From: Hetaerina americana
Lineage: Eukaryota; Arthropoda; Insecta; Odonata; Calopterygidae
Length of the DNA stretch: 64,000 bases
Direction: 5' to 3'
Assembly (NCBI GenBank): GCA_022747635.1
Contig: JAKTNV010000001.1
Span: 22,220,572-22,284,571, forward strand
Every line of letters starts with the position of its first letter. Positions within the stretch are counted from its first letter, which is position 1. Positions 45,991 through 59,179 of the stretch are shown piece after piece. The translations under genes and the position numbers were made by a program. The notes under the pieces are model-generated. The model searched no databases. It was given only the letters and a program-made list of their open reading frames with translations, and was not told where the DNA came from.

Positions 45991-47505
45991 AAAGTGATAA
46001 ACATAGATTTAAAATCATATTTAAATACATAATATATCTCTCTTTAAAAAAAGGAAACTCTTCAGTGATGACAAAAAAATATGCATTAAGTCTGGTTCAA
46101 AAATTAACTAAAGATAGTAACACAAAGAAAGAAAGGACACTCACGATTCTGAAGATGATGGCCTGCCTGTTGGAGAGACATGGTCCATGGTAAAACAGAG
46201 AGAATTGTTTGTAGGTTGTGGCTTATGTACTGGTTTCCCAAATCTTAGAAAAACCCAGGTTCAAATTCCAGATGTGACAAGATCTTTTCCAGTGGTATCT
46301 CAACGTCCGTTTTGGAAGTTCAGCAGGATGAATCCTGAAACTGTGCAGTTTATTAAAATTTCAACCTCATAATGAAATCACTCATTAAATATTTTTTATA
46401 AAAAAAATAGTTGACAAATGAATTGTAAATCAATCTATGATTAAATGGAGTAGGAGGAGGAGGAAAAATTACTCTATAGAAATGACAAACTGTTGGCTAA
46501 AATGAAAGCTCTTCACCAATGAAATTATGATATTGAGAGGTTCCCTTCAATTTAAAAGTAGTTAGGAAACAACCTTTCAGACCAAGATGTTAGTTAAAAA
46601 AATATTAATAAATATTTGAATATACCTTCTCTCTTTTAACCTTGATAATGTTCCCAATTTTTCCCAATCAAAAATTAAATGCATGAAATTCTTTATTCTA
46701 TGGCATACAATGTACGACTATTTCTGTGTGTTCAAAAAGTCTTAATGAACTACTTCTGCTTTCCCAGCCTAGTTCCTTCAACTATAATTATTAGCAACGT
46801 ATTCAGAACCCCTTTTAAAATCAATTTCCACCCCTTTCATTCTTCCATTATTCTTCCTTTCCCTCAATAGTGTAGGTTTCTAGAATCACCCTCACCCCTC
46901 CTCCTCAACATGGGAAGCTTGTCTTTTGTCTTTTTGTAATATCTTTAACTGTAAATCCCTCTACCTACTATTTGAATGTCTACCAAAGTCGGCAAAAAAC
47001 TGGAAAACATCTGCATTGAACCCTACAATTCAATCAATTAAGTATCCTCATTCATGAGTTCACTCCCCACATTTTTCATTAATGGTCTTCTACTGGTTAA
47101 GATAGGTCATTGATGGACACAGGAACTGACAACTGTTAAACCTCTATGTCCAGCCTTCTTGATTTTGGGGAAAATGGTGAGTTACCTATGGAGTCCTCCC
47201 AAAGGTAAGACATAAATGTTCAAGAGGAAATGAATTAATAACAGAGACAAAAACTCTTGCAATTTTCCTCTTAATTAAGATTAATTTTTGACTAGTTTTG
47301 ATTAACTGCATGATTTTCAAGTGAAGCTCTCATTGTACGGTTTTTTCATTAATTATTTTTTTTTATTTGAAAATGATTTAGTACATCAAAACAAGTCAAA
47401 AATAAATCTTTATTAAGTGGACAATTGAAAGAGTTTCCATCTCTGTTATTATGGAACAGTTCCATCACATCATGCCTGACTCTGTTATTTATTTTAAGTA
47501 GTAGT
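45991..47505. other. Mostly unassigned; a ggacactcac fragment at 46110-46165
   Basis: acacaaagaaagaaaggaca then ctcacgattctgaagatgat matches parts of the palindrome at 25968-26170. The stretch 46195-46300 has a B-box-like ggttcaaattcc, but the rest of a tRNA is not convincing. Confidence 0.35.
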
Positions 47506-47509
47506 AGTA

Positions 47510-47810
47510 TTTAGGGGAGGCGACCGACAGCTGAGGTCATTTGCGCCATAGGGGATGGACGGGAAAGGATGAAGGGTGGAGAGAAACCCGGTGTCGGCAA
47601 TAGCCTACTCTTTACGAAAGGCGCCAAGGGGTCCGCAGTTTAATGTCCCATCTGGTGGACGGCGTACTCACTCAAAGTGCTCTCCACAAAGCACCTCAAG
47701 TAGGGATCGAGATACCTCTGAAAAATATTCAACACCTCTGGGATTTGAACCAGGGCCTTCTCGGTGGGAAGCCAATACGATAGCCACCGCACCAATTCCG
47801 ATCCCCATTT
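47510..47810 (-). mobile_element. tRNA-derived SINE (family 3), minus strand
   Basis: On the minus strand the head (47808-47735) reads attggtgcggtggctatcgt, attggcttcccaccgagaag, gccctggttcaaatcccaga: A-box-like and B-box-like (ggttcaaatcc) at tRNA spacing. A GC-richer body of about 220 bp follows (47733-47515, including gtactccgccgtccaccag-type sequence). Only one copy seen in the window. Confidence 0.6.
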
Positions 47811-47895
47811 ATTTTAATAAATGAATTATTTTTTACTTGAATATATTGACTTTTCTTTGGTCGCAGAAGATTTTCATTGGCAATGGAATATTGTG

Positions 47896-48000
47896 AAGAC
47901 TGAGGGGAGATTGTTAGGTGGTCAAGGAAGAGGATGGACAATGTTAGATGAAATGAAGATAGGCAGAAAAGATGCAGAATTGAAGAATAGCTTAATGTAG
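47896..48000 (+). pseudogene. Non-LTR reverse transcriptase C-terminal relic
   Basis: The plus strand reads GRGWTMLDEMKIGRKDAELK then NSLM stop, parallel to the GRNRIGMLDGMKGGRKYSEM tail of RTE-like elements. Confidence 0.45.
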
Positions 48001-49150
48001 TTTGAAATGTTCACGTGAGTTTTGTTGGACAAGATTTATAGAAGGGTGTACCAGATAGTCAATGACTTCTTTCAAAACCTGCCTTAAATGTTATGGTACC
48101 AATTGCATATTTATTACTGTAATCATCATTATTATTATTATTATTATAACTACCCATTACCATAGTAAATAATATTTCTTAATATGTTATAAAATAATGG
48201 CTACGACCTACATTTTTAATTCACCTGGGTCAATTTTATGACCGATTATTCTGCTAAAGCAAAAAAAAACAAAAATTTCCCTTGAGATTTGGTATGGTTA
48301 TTTTTTAGTAATGCTGTAAATGAAGCTTTGAAAAACGTTGAAAAATAGCTTAGTTTTAAGATTGGTAGCAAATTTATGGGATTTTTTCAAAATGTTGCTT
48401 CAAGTCTGCAATTTTTCTGAATTACTGTTATTCCTTGTAGTTCTAATGAGCAGGTCCTTGCTAGAGGCATATCCACCTAAAAAGTATTGGCATGAGATTT
48501 AATGACATTAATTACTAATACATTTGTGTAAGCTTATAGCCGTAGTAGCAAGATGGGTAAGGAAAGCTTTCCAAGTTGCCTGATATATGAAGCCTTTGAA
48601 AGTAACAGTCAAACTTATTAGAAATACTTTCAGTCATTTCTTTCAAGGCAATGTTTCAATTTTCTTCCACTTGATCTTGAATGTAAATATTTTATCTTCC
48701 ACTTATTAAGAAGAAACAAGAATAGTAATCTGGACTGCTGTAGATATGCAAAATAGGGACAGTTTGTTCTCTTGTCTTGAGCTCTTTCACACTAGATATG
48801 ATATTATACAAAAAAATTAAATAAAGTAACAATCTGAATTTTCTGTCTTTTCATTTTAAGAATTCTTTAACACATTATCCACAAAGACATTGCACTTGGA
48901 CCAACTAGTCAATGCAATTAAGCAGTATCGGCCTTATTGCCGATAGTCAGCTACTTGAGATTTTGGTGTTTATGACACATACTGGTAATTACTAACAACC
49001 ACAAGATTTTTAATGGATAAGGAGGAAGACCAATCATTGCATTGTCTCCATAGAGGAAGGTTTTCAAGAATAGGCGATTAATTTTTCAAATTTTGGTTGA
49101 TATGATGAACAAACTGTTTTCAGAGTTTTAACTTCGAATTATCATTATTA
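48001..49150. other. AT-rich DNA, nothing recognised
   Basis: Short (ATT)n at 48124-48149; otherwise nothing. Confidence 0.4.
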
Positions 49151-49154
49151 TTAG

Positions 49155-49695
49155 GTAATCTACCGGTTAAGGTAGGTTTTTGGATGGACATAATTACTAA
49201 TTTAATAATTTGTGACCCCTAGCAAAACATAACATCCTACTCTACATCAGGTCCCTCTTCATCTCTGAGTACTTTCTTCCTCCCTTCATCCCGTCCAACA
49301 TCCCTATCCTGTTCCTTCCCTTTCCTCGTTTGCCTAACATTCTCCCCTCAATTACACTCTTCAACATCCCACTTCCGATCAACGCCTCCTTCATCCACTT
49401 TTCCTGCCTCCATAGGATTTCTCCCAACAAACCCCACTCTTCACCCACCATACCAAGTACTTCCTCATTTGTTTTCTTCTCTGTCCATTTCACCTTCTCC
49501 ATTCTTCTACACACCCACATTTCAAAAGCCTTCAGTCTACGTCTATCCTCCTGCTTCAATGACTACGTTTCCGCACCGTACATAGCTACGGTCCATATCA
49601 AAGTTTTTATGAGTCTTTTCTTAACATCCTTACTCAAAGTCCCTATCATCAACTCCCTCCTCCTTGTGAAAGCCTCTTTGCCTAGCGCAATTCTC
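49155..49695 (-). mobile_element. 5'-truncated RTE-like retrotransposon, minus strand
   Basis: The 3' end is at 49155 (minus strand: ccggtagattacc). The C-terminal frame 49559-49242 (KQEDRRRLKAFEMWVCRRME, GMLDGMKGGRKYSEMKRDLM) is open. Upstream, a stop replaces the W of ETWSLKQ, followed toward the 5' side by AFTRRRELMIGTLSKDVKKR. It is truncated at about 49695. Close in sequence to the 11678-15791 copy. Confidence 0.8.
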
Positions 49696-50689
49696 TGCTG
49701 TAAAACATCTTCAATCCAGATTAGTCAAGCTAAGACATGTTATTTTAACCACAAGAGAATGGTTTCTTAATGGGGTTTTCAAAATTTCATGGATAATATT
49801 CAAGAGAGTTGACAGTGGTGACAAATGCTTTCTTTCTGTCCCATTAATCAGATTTAACTGATGTCTGGATTAACCATTTCTTGACAATTGAGGGGTTAAC
49901 TGAATCCTCAAAATTATCCTCATTCACTGCATCAAGTTTATGATGTATAGTTAAGGATCATACTTAGTATTGTACCGGTTATCATAATTAGTGGTGAGGC
50001 AAAACTGGAAAAGTTCATAAAGAGATGGGTCAGCTCAAAGAGGAGTTTACCATTAAAAAACCCTTACTGGCATCCATGACAGGGCGCAATATGCCAACTA
50101 TACTAGCAGAGCGCCAGTCCTTACGGGCTGAATGACAGCAAATGGTATTTGAATCACCCCATAATGGGAAAACACTGGGTAAATGTGGGCAGAAATCCAT
50201 GTGAATGTGATGACAATATGTCAAGCAATGACAATATGTCAAAATATTGGTCGTCAATATTGGCTGAATGAAGTCAAATACGTTCATTCTTACCAATCAG
50301 CCAATATTGACAGATGCTGTAGGTACATGCCAATATTGGACCAATATAGATATCATGGTAGCCAATTTTGACCCAATATTGCATGACTGATTGTGTACAT
50401 GTCATTTACATTCTTCCAAGAGGAAAAAGATGATTCTGAAGAATAATGTCCCTCAGTTAATATCCCTAACTCAATCAGGATGTAGCAATCATATAAAAGC
50501 CTACTTCATACACTTAGCCTGCTTTTATATTCCTTGTGCAATTATCTACCCCATTCTGGTGGACCTACTGTCCTTAATATGCTCCAACTTGCTCTGGCCA
50601 AGAGCTGGTCCAATGTATATACTCTCACCCTTGATTTGTTATCATCTTCGCTATACCTAATAAATGAGTATATATTCTTTTTTATTGGG
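49696..50689. other. Unassigned, with a cluster of CCAATATTGG-like motifs at 50210-50385
   Basis: About seven variants of ccaatattgg occur within 175 bp in both orientations (for example 50236-50270, 50303-50312, 50331-50350). Possibly the inverted arms of a small MITE. Confidence 0.4.
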
Positions 50690-51400
50690 GAGAGCCTGTA
50701 GGCTTAGGGTAGGCGTTTGATAGACCCTATTACCACCCATAACTGCAATCCTAAGACCTAACTAGAATAAAACATAATATCCTCAAACCTCATACTAAAC
50801 ATTGCAATGATTCATTCTTCATCTGGGTATATTTCCCTTCCTACCTTAATACCATCCAAAATGCCTATTCTTTCCCTCCCTCTACCTTTCCTTCCCAGTT
50901 TTCTTACCTGTATATATCAGAGTATCCAGCATCCCATTGCCTATAAATGCCCTTCAACCATTCATCCTGCCTTCTTCAATATTCCTCCACCAGCCATCTG
51001 TTCTCTTCCCTTTACTTTCCTAGAACTTCAATGTTTATTTCTTCCTTCTTATTTCATTTTTTCCTTATTTTCCCCACATCCATGATTAACCTCTTGCCTC
51101 AGCGGCTAAGTTTCCAAATCACATAAAATTACACTTCATATTTAAGTTTTCACAAATCTTTTCTATAGATCTTTACTTAAGTTTACTTTCATGGACTCTC
51201 CCACCTCTTTGGAAATGTCTCATTAGCTAATGCAATTCTTCCTGTAATGTTCCCACCACTCCGCCAACCCTCATCAAAAACACTTCCCAAATTGGTGAAA
51301 CGTTTTCATCACTCTTCATTACGCCTGCCAAACTCTCATCCTAATGTTATCCTTCTAATTTCTTGAGCATTTGAATTTTACTACATTGTAATTACCCATA
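50690..51400 (-). pseudogene. Old RTE-like 3' region, degenerate
   Basis: ttagggtaggcgtttgatag resembles the 3' UTR, and ccttcctaccttaataccat, then ccaaaatgcctattctttcc, resembles the C-terminal coding region of other copies in minus orientation. Many gaps. Confidence 0.4.
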
Positions 51401-51967
51401 TTATATTGCCCCAAGCATCTTCTAATAGGGACCATATGCACAAAAGAATAAAGAAAAACAATTTATTCTGTCATGTAAATGGAAATTAAAGGTATTGCAT
51501 GTAGTTTTAGTATTTCAAAGAGATTTGCCAGTTTATAATATAAGTGAATACCACCATTATCAAATAAAAAATGATATTTCAGTCTTTATTTTTGGGAGCC
51601 ATTACTCCTTAAAATGAAATATGTGTGATTTTCCACAGTTCAATAAATGTTTTCTGCTCAGTTTACAATACATCACTGAAAATAGGGTGATATTAAAGTT
51701 TGGATTAATGAAAAACCTATTATTTTAACAAATAAGTGGGAAGTTATTAAGCAAAACAAGTAATTCTAAAGAATAAAATGATAACGGTTATAAAGGGAAC
51801 ATTTATCTACTATATCTATCTCATATAAATAGAACTTACACCATAACCCATGCTAGAATCTATTATGATAAACAGTCATGAAATCATTAGATAGGGACAA
51901 CATCGCTAATATATAAGCCTTTGAAATGCTTTCCCATAGTAAACTCTCTTTAATAAAATATGCATGA
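51401..51967. other. AT-rich DNA, nothing recognised
   Basis: No feature seen. Confidence 0.4.
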
Positions 51968-52125
51968 TTGAGGGGAGGGATGAAGGGAGGAAGGAAGTAC
52001 CCAGAGATGAAGAGGGACTTTTTTTAGGGTAGGATGTTGGGCTGTGTTTTGTTGGGAGTCACAAAATATTTATTTGGTAGTTATGTCCATCCAAAAACCT
52101 ACCTTAACTAGTAGATTACCTTATA
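51968..52125 (+). mobile_element. RTE-like 3' end, plus strand
   Basis: gatgaagggaggaaggaagt, then gagatgaagagggact, and the 3' UTR with aaaacctaccttaactagta and gattacctt. About 155 bp remain. Confidence 0.7.
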
Positions 52126-55100
52126 ATAGTAATTGAGGAAAGACTGCATCTAGTGAGTTTATATTCTTCTTACATAATCAGTGGAGCATGTAAGTTTTCA
52201 GGCTATGGAGAGTCTGTTTAGTCAAACTCCTTATTCTCTGAGTACTACACTGAATATTTTGATGAACAACGTTTACCACTTAGGTTTTTTAATGAGAAAA
52301 AATGGGTATATTAGGCATGAAACTGGTGGTTACAAGATAGTAGTTATCTGCTCAGACCTATAGAGCTTCATCCATGCAGAACTACCAATTAGTTTCTAAA
52401 GAAAACTCTGAAAACCCTTCTCCTTCAATATTCAAACCTTGCAGACTTTTTAAAAGTAAAAATATATATATTACTCTTGTCGACTAAAAGTTGAGCCAAG
52501 GTTGATTTCACATCAAATTCAGCTAAATACCTTATCAAAGAGGGCCATTTTGGTATTTTTGGATAAAATGGGCTACACTCATAATATATCTGTGAAGAAA
52601 ATACAGTTACTGAAACATGCCATCTTGTACACCTGGGATTCTATAATGGTTGCTATTGTTTGCCACGGCTACAACTGAGAAAAATTGTAACCAAATCATT
52701 ATAGGTTTTATAAGTGTTATTCCTGAAACATGCCTGTTTTTTCTTTATGAATATTTTTATTATTGCATAGCTTATGAATCTTCTATGCTCCAAAGTACAA
52801 CAGACAAAAATATAAAAAAAACATATCCCATTCTCATGAAATAAATCTAGGCATCTGACTCTTCACTTTGCATTTTCTTGCTCAGCAAATCCATCTGAGG
52901 ATTCTTTGCAATGTTGTTAGAGAGGATTATTTTGTTCACCATTTAAGCTAATTAATGATTTTCGTCATGTTTTCTAGCTACAAGGGCCCAGGTGAAAAAT
53001 CTCATATTGAATGTTGAAAACTGATTGAAGGAAAACTAGGCTTGGAACGACATATGCAATAGAACTGAAAGAATATTACCTTAATCATTCAAAATCAGCT
53101 TATTAGAATATTTTTAATCCTTTTATCATGTTTTTTTATTATAAATTATTAATTACCATTTTCGGTTGTTTAAGAAGCAGAAAATTCCTCTTTTTCATTT
53201 CTGATTAAAAGAAATACTGCCCTAAATTAAAGGAGAGGGTACCAAAATGGAGTGCTCAGACATGGTCATGAATCGAGGAATAAATATTAATAATACAGAA
53301 TACATGGAATGAACTCATACACATCTTCTATTTCAAACAAGGTATATATGAAAAGCTCACACAGAAAAAAAGTCAAATGATTAATTCCATTAGGAATTTA
53401 GGAACAACTAAATACATCAGTATAGACTATTGTTTGTTTGTAGTTGTTGATTGAACTGTAGAATTCCATTGACAAATTCAAACCTTATTAAATTCTGACG
53501 CTGTCCTTGAGCTTAGAAAATTAGGGCATCATTTATGTATTCAATACACTCATGACTGCAACATAAGAGGTCGTATGGATGATAGAACTACCTCTGTCAT
53601 GAGAAGTATTTTCATATTTCACTAAAAAGAGGATTGTTTGGATTGATGAAAGTGGAGAAAACAGATTATTACAAGCTGCGGTTTTAACATCCTTATCAGA
53701 ATTTATCCTCAATTGAATGAAAGACATTATATGATGGTGGTTTTTATGGCTGTGTGAATAAAATGTGCATTAATGGGTATATGTTAGTTCAAAGAGGGAT
53801 GAATGTTGCTGTGTGAAAATGGATCCGAAATTAGCTTTGGCCAATTTTCCAGCAGACAAAAAGATGACGTAACAGAAATGCCGTTGTAAGTCATGAAATC
53901 ATATGATTGACATCGTGAAAACTGTTTACTTATGCATGGAGAATTTTTTGAGACACAACTGAAGTTTTAACTTTCTGATTTTAATATGTAGTTTGTCAGG
54001 AAAAAATTAGAAGATTTTACAATTCGAAGGCACCTCCTACAATTGCATAAAGTTATTATTTTAATATACATGATTACATTTCAATGTGGTTTCAACCAGA
54101 AAATTTGTCTATACATAAATTCAACTTTAAAGAATATTTTTTACCACCATTTTAAAGGTTGCAACACTTAAAAAGTTTTTGAGAAAGCCGGATTTGAAAT
54201 GTCTGGGTTTGATGTCAATAGAGCTTCAATTCCAAAATCAGGAAAGAATTAAAATCATGAATGAAGTTGAATGTATTTTACTGCATTTAAATTAAAGTGT
54301 AGCGATTGCTTTCCAAAAATCATAATCAGATTAAAAGATAATAGTTAAGTATTTTGAAGTGCAATATTTACTGTTTAATAAACTACAAAATAAAATGTCA
54401 CTGGTGACTCAATTACCTTCCATAACTGGTCAGAGTATTCCACTGTTCTTTACAAGTTGGATGACAATAGGGACACTTTCAATGTAAGTGGTCAATGTCC
54501 ATTTCAGGGCAGGATAAACAAAAACATTCTCCTGTACTGGCCGTTTACTAAATAAGTGACCATAAATGAGATATGTCCAAAAGACTTCTTTCGTTGGACC
54601 ATAGTTTTCTGTGATTACACCAAGAATTTGAAGTTGACATATTATATTCAATTTCCAAAAGGCTTAATCATAGACACATGGTTACCTTATGACAAAATGT
54701 AACAATAATCGAAGTCATGAGCAAAGTGACCTTGAAACATGCGTAAGCATATTGGTCAAAGTCCCCAAAACACACCAAGCATACAAGGTAGATTCACGAT
54801 TGCCAGGTCAGATGACAGGAAATATGTACATTAAGTGAAGCAAGGTTGCCATAGATTGCAGGGGGATGTCTCATGCGGCTCACATAGCATAGCTGAATCA
54901 ATACTTAGCTCCACCCGTCAAGAGGTCACCAGTAGAAAATGTAATTACAATGAAGTTGTTTTGGAATTACTGCAGGCAATAGATACTCCCATTTTTGGAG
55001 CCATTAAGATCAGTTGGTACTTGGAAGTTTTTCTCATCCACAAAAGAATAATGTGTGCCTATCAGATCAAAAGCTCAGCTTCTATGAAATAAAAACAGGA

Positions 55101-55310
55101 TTTTATTTGTTCAGTGCAACAAGTAGTACATTTTCGGTTTCTGCTAAGGTCTTGTCCAGGCTAAAAGTTCCAATGAAATGATGGTGACAATAAGAATAAT
55201 ACTGTAATAGACTTAATGTTAACTGCTTCTCGAGATTTAATTATTATTATCATTGGTAATCTAAGCCCTAATTTTGACTGGTTGTCAACATTATGGCTAA
55301 TTGATAATTA
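52126..55310. other. AT-rich DNA, no confirmed gene
   Basis: About 3.2 kb. One minus-strand frame (54651-54430) looks somewhat protein-like but has no firm splice or homology support. Otherwise nothing recognised. Confidence 0.35.
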
Positions 55311-55312
55311 TT

Positions 55313-55690
55313 AGAGGTAATTTACTGGTTAAGGCAGGTCTTGGATGTTCAAAAGCAACCAAAATATTCTTCTTCCTCTCCTGACAAAACACAACCCAAC
55401 ATCCCACTCTACAAACAAAGTCACTCTTCAACTCTGTGTACTTCCTTCCTCCTTTTATCCCGTCCAACATCCCTATCCTATTCCTGTCCCTTCCTTGGTT
55501 TCCTAACATTCCCCCCTCTATCACAGCCTTCAACAGCCCACTGTCAATCAATATGCTTTCCATCCATTTTTCCTGTCTCCTAATGGTTTCTCCCAATAAT
55601 CCCCCCTCCTTCCCTTCCCCCATCCCTAGCACTTCCACATTTATTTTCCTTTTGGTCCATTACACCCTCTCCATCCTTCCAGAAACACAA
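55313..55690 (-). mobile_element. RTE-like 3' region, diverged, minus strand
   Basis: The 3' end ggtaatttactggttaaggc is followed by C-terminal coding: on the minus strand MEVLGMGEGKEGGLLGETIR, then RRQEKWMESILIDSG and GMLDGIKGGRKYTELKSDFV. It differs enough from the main family to be a related subfamily. Confidence 0.65.
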
Positions 55691-55929
55691 TAGAAATGTT
55701 GGACAGAATGAGGGAGGGAAGGAAGTATGAGGATGAGATGCTGTGTTTCCTGTGATATTTCAGTCTTCCCAAACTTGCCTTTCCAGCTGATTGATAACCA
55801 ATTTGCATTGAAATGAATAAATAAAAACCAGTCAACATGACCATATATGTTCCTTCTGGGCTTTAATTCCCATCTTTGCCTGTTCTAGTTCTGACTATTC
55901 TGCTAACATGTAATGTTCAAATGCAAAAT

Positions 55930-56420
55930 TTGTGTAATCTCCAGGTTAAGGTAGGTTTTGGATGGACACACCTACCAAATAAATATTTTGTTACTCCCAA
56001 CAAAACACAACCCAAGATCCTACTCTACAGCCAAGCCCCTCTTCATCTCTGGGTACTTCCTTCAGAGGAAGGTAGTTCAGCCCCTCCCACACACCCTAGC
56101 GGTGGCTGGCAAGATGCTTAAATATACACTAAAATTCAAATTTACAATAAGACCCTATTCAAATCCGCATTCTTCCTTCCTCCCTTCATACCGTCCAACA
56201 TCCCTATCCAATTCCTGCCCTTTCCTCGTTTGCCTAACATTCTCCCCTCTATTATAGTCTTCAACATCCCACTGCCGGTCAAACCTCCCTTCATTCACTT
56301 TTCCTACCTCCTTAGGATTGCTTCCAACAAACCCCTCTCTTCGCCCACCATACCAAGTACTTCCTCATTTGTTTTCTTCTCAGTCCACTTCACATTCTCC
56401 ATCCTTCTCCACACATAAGG
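55930..56420 (-). mobile_element. Mosaic of RTE-like and LINE 3' ends
   Basis: An RTE-like 3' end (55937-56075, ctccaggttaaggtaggttt) runs into a LINE 3' block in the other orientation (56080-56155, agcccctcccacacacccta then gcggtggctggcaagatgct). RTE-like C-terminal coding sequence resumes at 56160-56415 (minus; tcataccgtccaacatccct and others). The LINE piece therefore interrupts an RTE copy or joins two copies. Confidence 0.6.
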
Positions 56421-57600
56421 TTTATATTTAATGAACTTATTAGTGAAATAATAAAATTATCTGTCATCCATGGAATACTTTCCAAGTTAATGCTCAATGT
56501 TATAACATTTTAACAAGTAACCAGCTTGTCATACTACGTTAAACACGCAATAGCACTAGTTACGTTCATCATCATTACATCTGGCACATGTGAACTGCAC
56601 GTGGCCTAATCATGGACCACAAATGTTCGTTCTCATTGCACTGTACAAAGGAGGCCTTACTTCTTATTCTTCCCCCGCAGCTTCTGATCTGGCAGATCAT
56701 GGCGCGCGTCACTTTCTGCAGGTTACTGGTGGAAATCGCAGTGATCTCCTTGACTCTTTTTCTCATTTATTTTCAAAATGAATTCATGGTGACGTATTTT
56801 CTCTCCAGTGGCCTCTTGGCACTATGCAGCAGTTGGGTGAAAAGGTGTCCTCACGTAAATCTTCTTATGAATTGTATGCATTACTTTAATGATGTTAATA
56901 ATATTAAATACGATTTCACGGGGACCTGTAGGGGCGCTAGAGGGTTCCGACTAATTACGCGACGATTTTTTTTATAATTATGACCCGTGAGATACTGATT
57001 GTATTAATTTGGAACTTACTAGTCAGATCAATAAACACAATAAGGTAGAAAAAGATGTAAATTAGTTTTTAATCGCATAAAAATATAACGCCTTCTTGAA
57101 AACATGAATTGATGTACACATATTCAACGTTACGTATTATCTGGGAGGATCAGTGACAGTGAAACAGCGACGCTAATCTAAACGTAATCATGTCGCAATG
57201 GTTGCTATGTGGTAGATTGTTTGGACAAATGAGAAATGAAATTATTCCAGCATAAATTTATGTTCAATATCAGGATAATCCTGAAAATCAAAATACAAAG
57301 ATTTTTTTTCGATGTTCATAAGCATATTTACTTCTCATATGTTGTTTTGTGCGTTTATAATTCGCCATGCATTGTTTTTGGTAATGCTTGTTTATGTTTC
57401 CCGAGTGTTGCTAACAAAATAGATTGTTGAGTCCACAATGAGTAGAATACTATTTGAAATTTAATAAATCTAGAGCTAAATTAACGGAGATAGTTGAACT
57501 ACACATCGGTCGCCAATAATCTCAAACGATATTTGTTGACGGCCTTTGATCCGTTGGAAACTAAGTCATGCTGATTTGTGAATAAATACTCGAGATATTT
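56421..57600. other. No confirmed gene
   Basis: Overlapping frames on both strands at 56575-56980 have no recognised motif. Confidence 0.35.
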
Positions 57601-57639
57601 AACAAATGCTGAACGCAAGAACGCGGAGAAACGAAGACA

Positions 57640-58920
57640 CGCGCCCACCGCAAGATCAAAGTTGGACATCTCGACCATAGGAGAGCCTACATAACCAACG
57701 GTGCAAGGGGCCGGACCTTCGCCGTTCGTCGCCCCAGGGCCCGGGCCTACATCCGCGTCCGGCCACTTTTCGTGCAGCCGAGTCGTCAGGACACGAAATG
57801 GGGATGTGTTGCGGGGGGGATTCTTTTCTTTTGGCACGAATGACTTCGGGATAGGGCGGTGGGGGGAAGTGATACACCCCTCTCCGCCCCCCCCCTCTCA
57901 CCCCCATCCCCTGCCCGCGGGCTCCCTGAGACGAGATCTCCGTCTTCCAAGGCGAGCTCTCCGCAGTCTAATGTTGGATCGTCCGAGCTCAGGCTTTCCG
58001 CGTGGAGGAAAGTGTTCCAGGGGCAGCGGATACAACTCGGAGAGGACTGAGGGATACGTGGTTTGAACACCAGCGGACAGACGTGAGTCGTCGAGCGGGA
58101 GAAAGGCTTGGCGAGCGGCCGGGAGCACCGAGGGGAGAGAGAAAGGAGCAGACTTGCCCGGGGACCGGGCACCGGTCATCATCCCCTTGACGAGTGTTGT
58201 AGGGTTCTGAGAGGCCACCAGTGTGCCGCAAAAGACCAGGGGGGGAATTGCGTGTGTATGTGTGTCGGTGTATATGTGCTTTTGTCCGTGTTGACCCTGC
58301 GTGAAGAGACCCCAGGGTCTCCCGAGTGACTGACTGACTGGATTTGATTTTTTTAAATTAATTTTAAAGGGTTACCCAGACGGGGGGGTACGCCGTGGGT
58401 TTTGGGAGGGTGGAGATGCGGGGTCGCAGCAGTGAACTGGGCGGCTCACACCGAGTCACGTGACTCGCCTCTGGTGGGAAGGAAAGGGGGTTCCCTCTAC
58501 CCCCTCTTTTCCACTACCCCCAACACCCCTTTCCCCTCCTCCTACCCCTTCCCTCGTTAAAGAAAACCTATTCCCTTTTTATTTCCCTCGGGTGGTTCGC
58601 GTTGCTTGAAGTGTTCTCATATCCCTCCTTAGCATTGGGGCCGAACGTGACATTTTTGAGGGGAAAGAGGACAGTGGGAAACGGAGGAGGGTTCCGAGTG
58701 AACCGTTCACCGCGAAAGTGACGAATACGCGGGTGTCGAAGCCGCGGGTGTCGAATCTGCGATTGCCAATACCGCGAGTGGCGAGGTATTCGCGGGAGGC
58801 GATTGCACGCAGCCGAGGTGACCGGAGGGGGAGTTGTGGAGAGGCGAGAGGGGCAACAGGCAGTGGCTGGCGTCAGCGCCGTCGTGGTCACGCAGCGAAA
58901 GCGAGCGAGGTAAATAACCC
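57640..58920 (+). other. CpG/GC-rich block, candidate promoter and non-coding first exon
   Basis: Sudden GC- and CpG-rich DNA of about 1.3 kb in an AT-rich region, with alternating G- and C-rich strands. A consensus-like splice donor (cgagcgag/gtaaataac, donor at about 58910) ends a CpG-rich stretch (58680-58909) that contains no ATG-led long frame, as expected for a 5' UTR exon on the plus strand. Open frames on both strands here (57701-58066 +, 58172-57786 -) are probably a by-product of base composition. Which gene it would serve is unknown; it should lie beyond 64000 if on the plus strand. Confidence 0.35.
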
Positions 58921-59179
58921 TTTGGACTCATTCTGACATTTTTTATTTCTTTTAATCGTTTATATAGTTTTACACTAAGCAAACAGGGGCGACTCACGGT
59001 GAAAAATCACCCCGTGCGTCGGCGTGAATATTCATCTCGCTTGTACAATTCCTCAAACATAATTAAAACCTCTTCATGCCTCTTGATTCACAAAAAGATC
59101 AAGCAAGACAAAGGCTTTAAGTAAGGTGCAGGACATATCTGAGTTAGCTTGCGACATAGTCGGAATTATTTTATTTCAT

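Noticed and set aside
46195..46300. B-box-like ggttcaaattcc suggesting a tRNA or SINE
   Set aside because: The A box and cloverleaf pairing are not convincing.
54430..54651. 73-codon minus-strand frame that reads somewhat protein-like
   Set aside because: No ATG context, only a weak acceptor, a stop before the donor-like site, and no recognised family.
57701..58231. Overlapping frames on both strands of the GC-rich block
   Set aside because: Frames open on all sides indicate composition, not coding; kept only as a possible 5' exon region.
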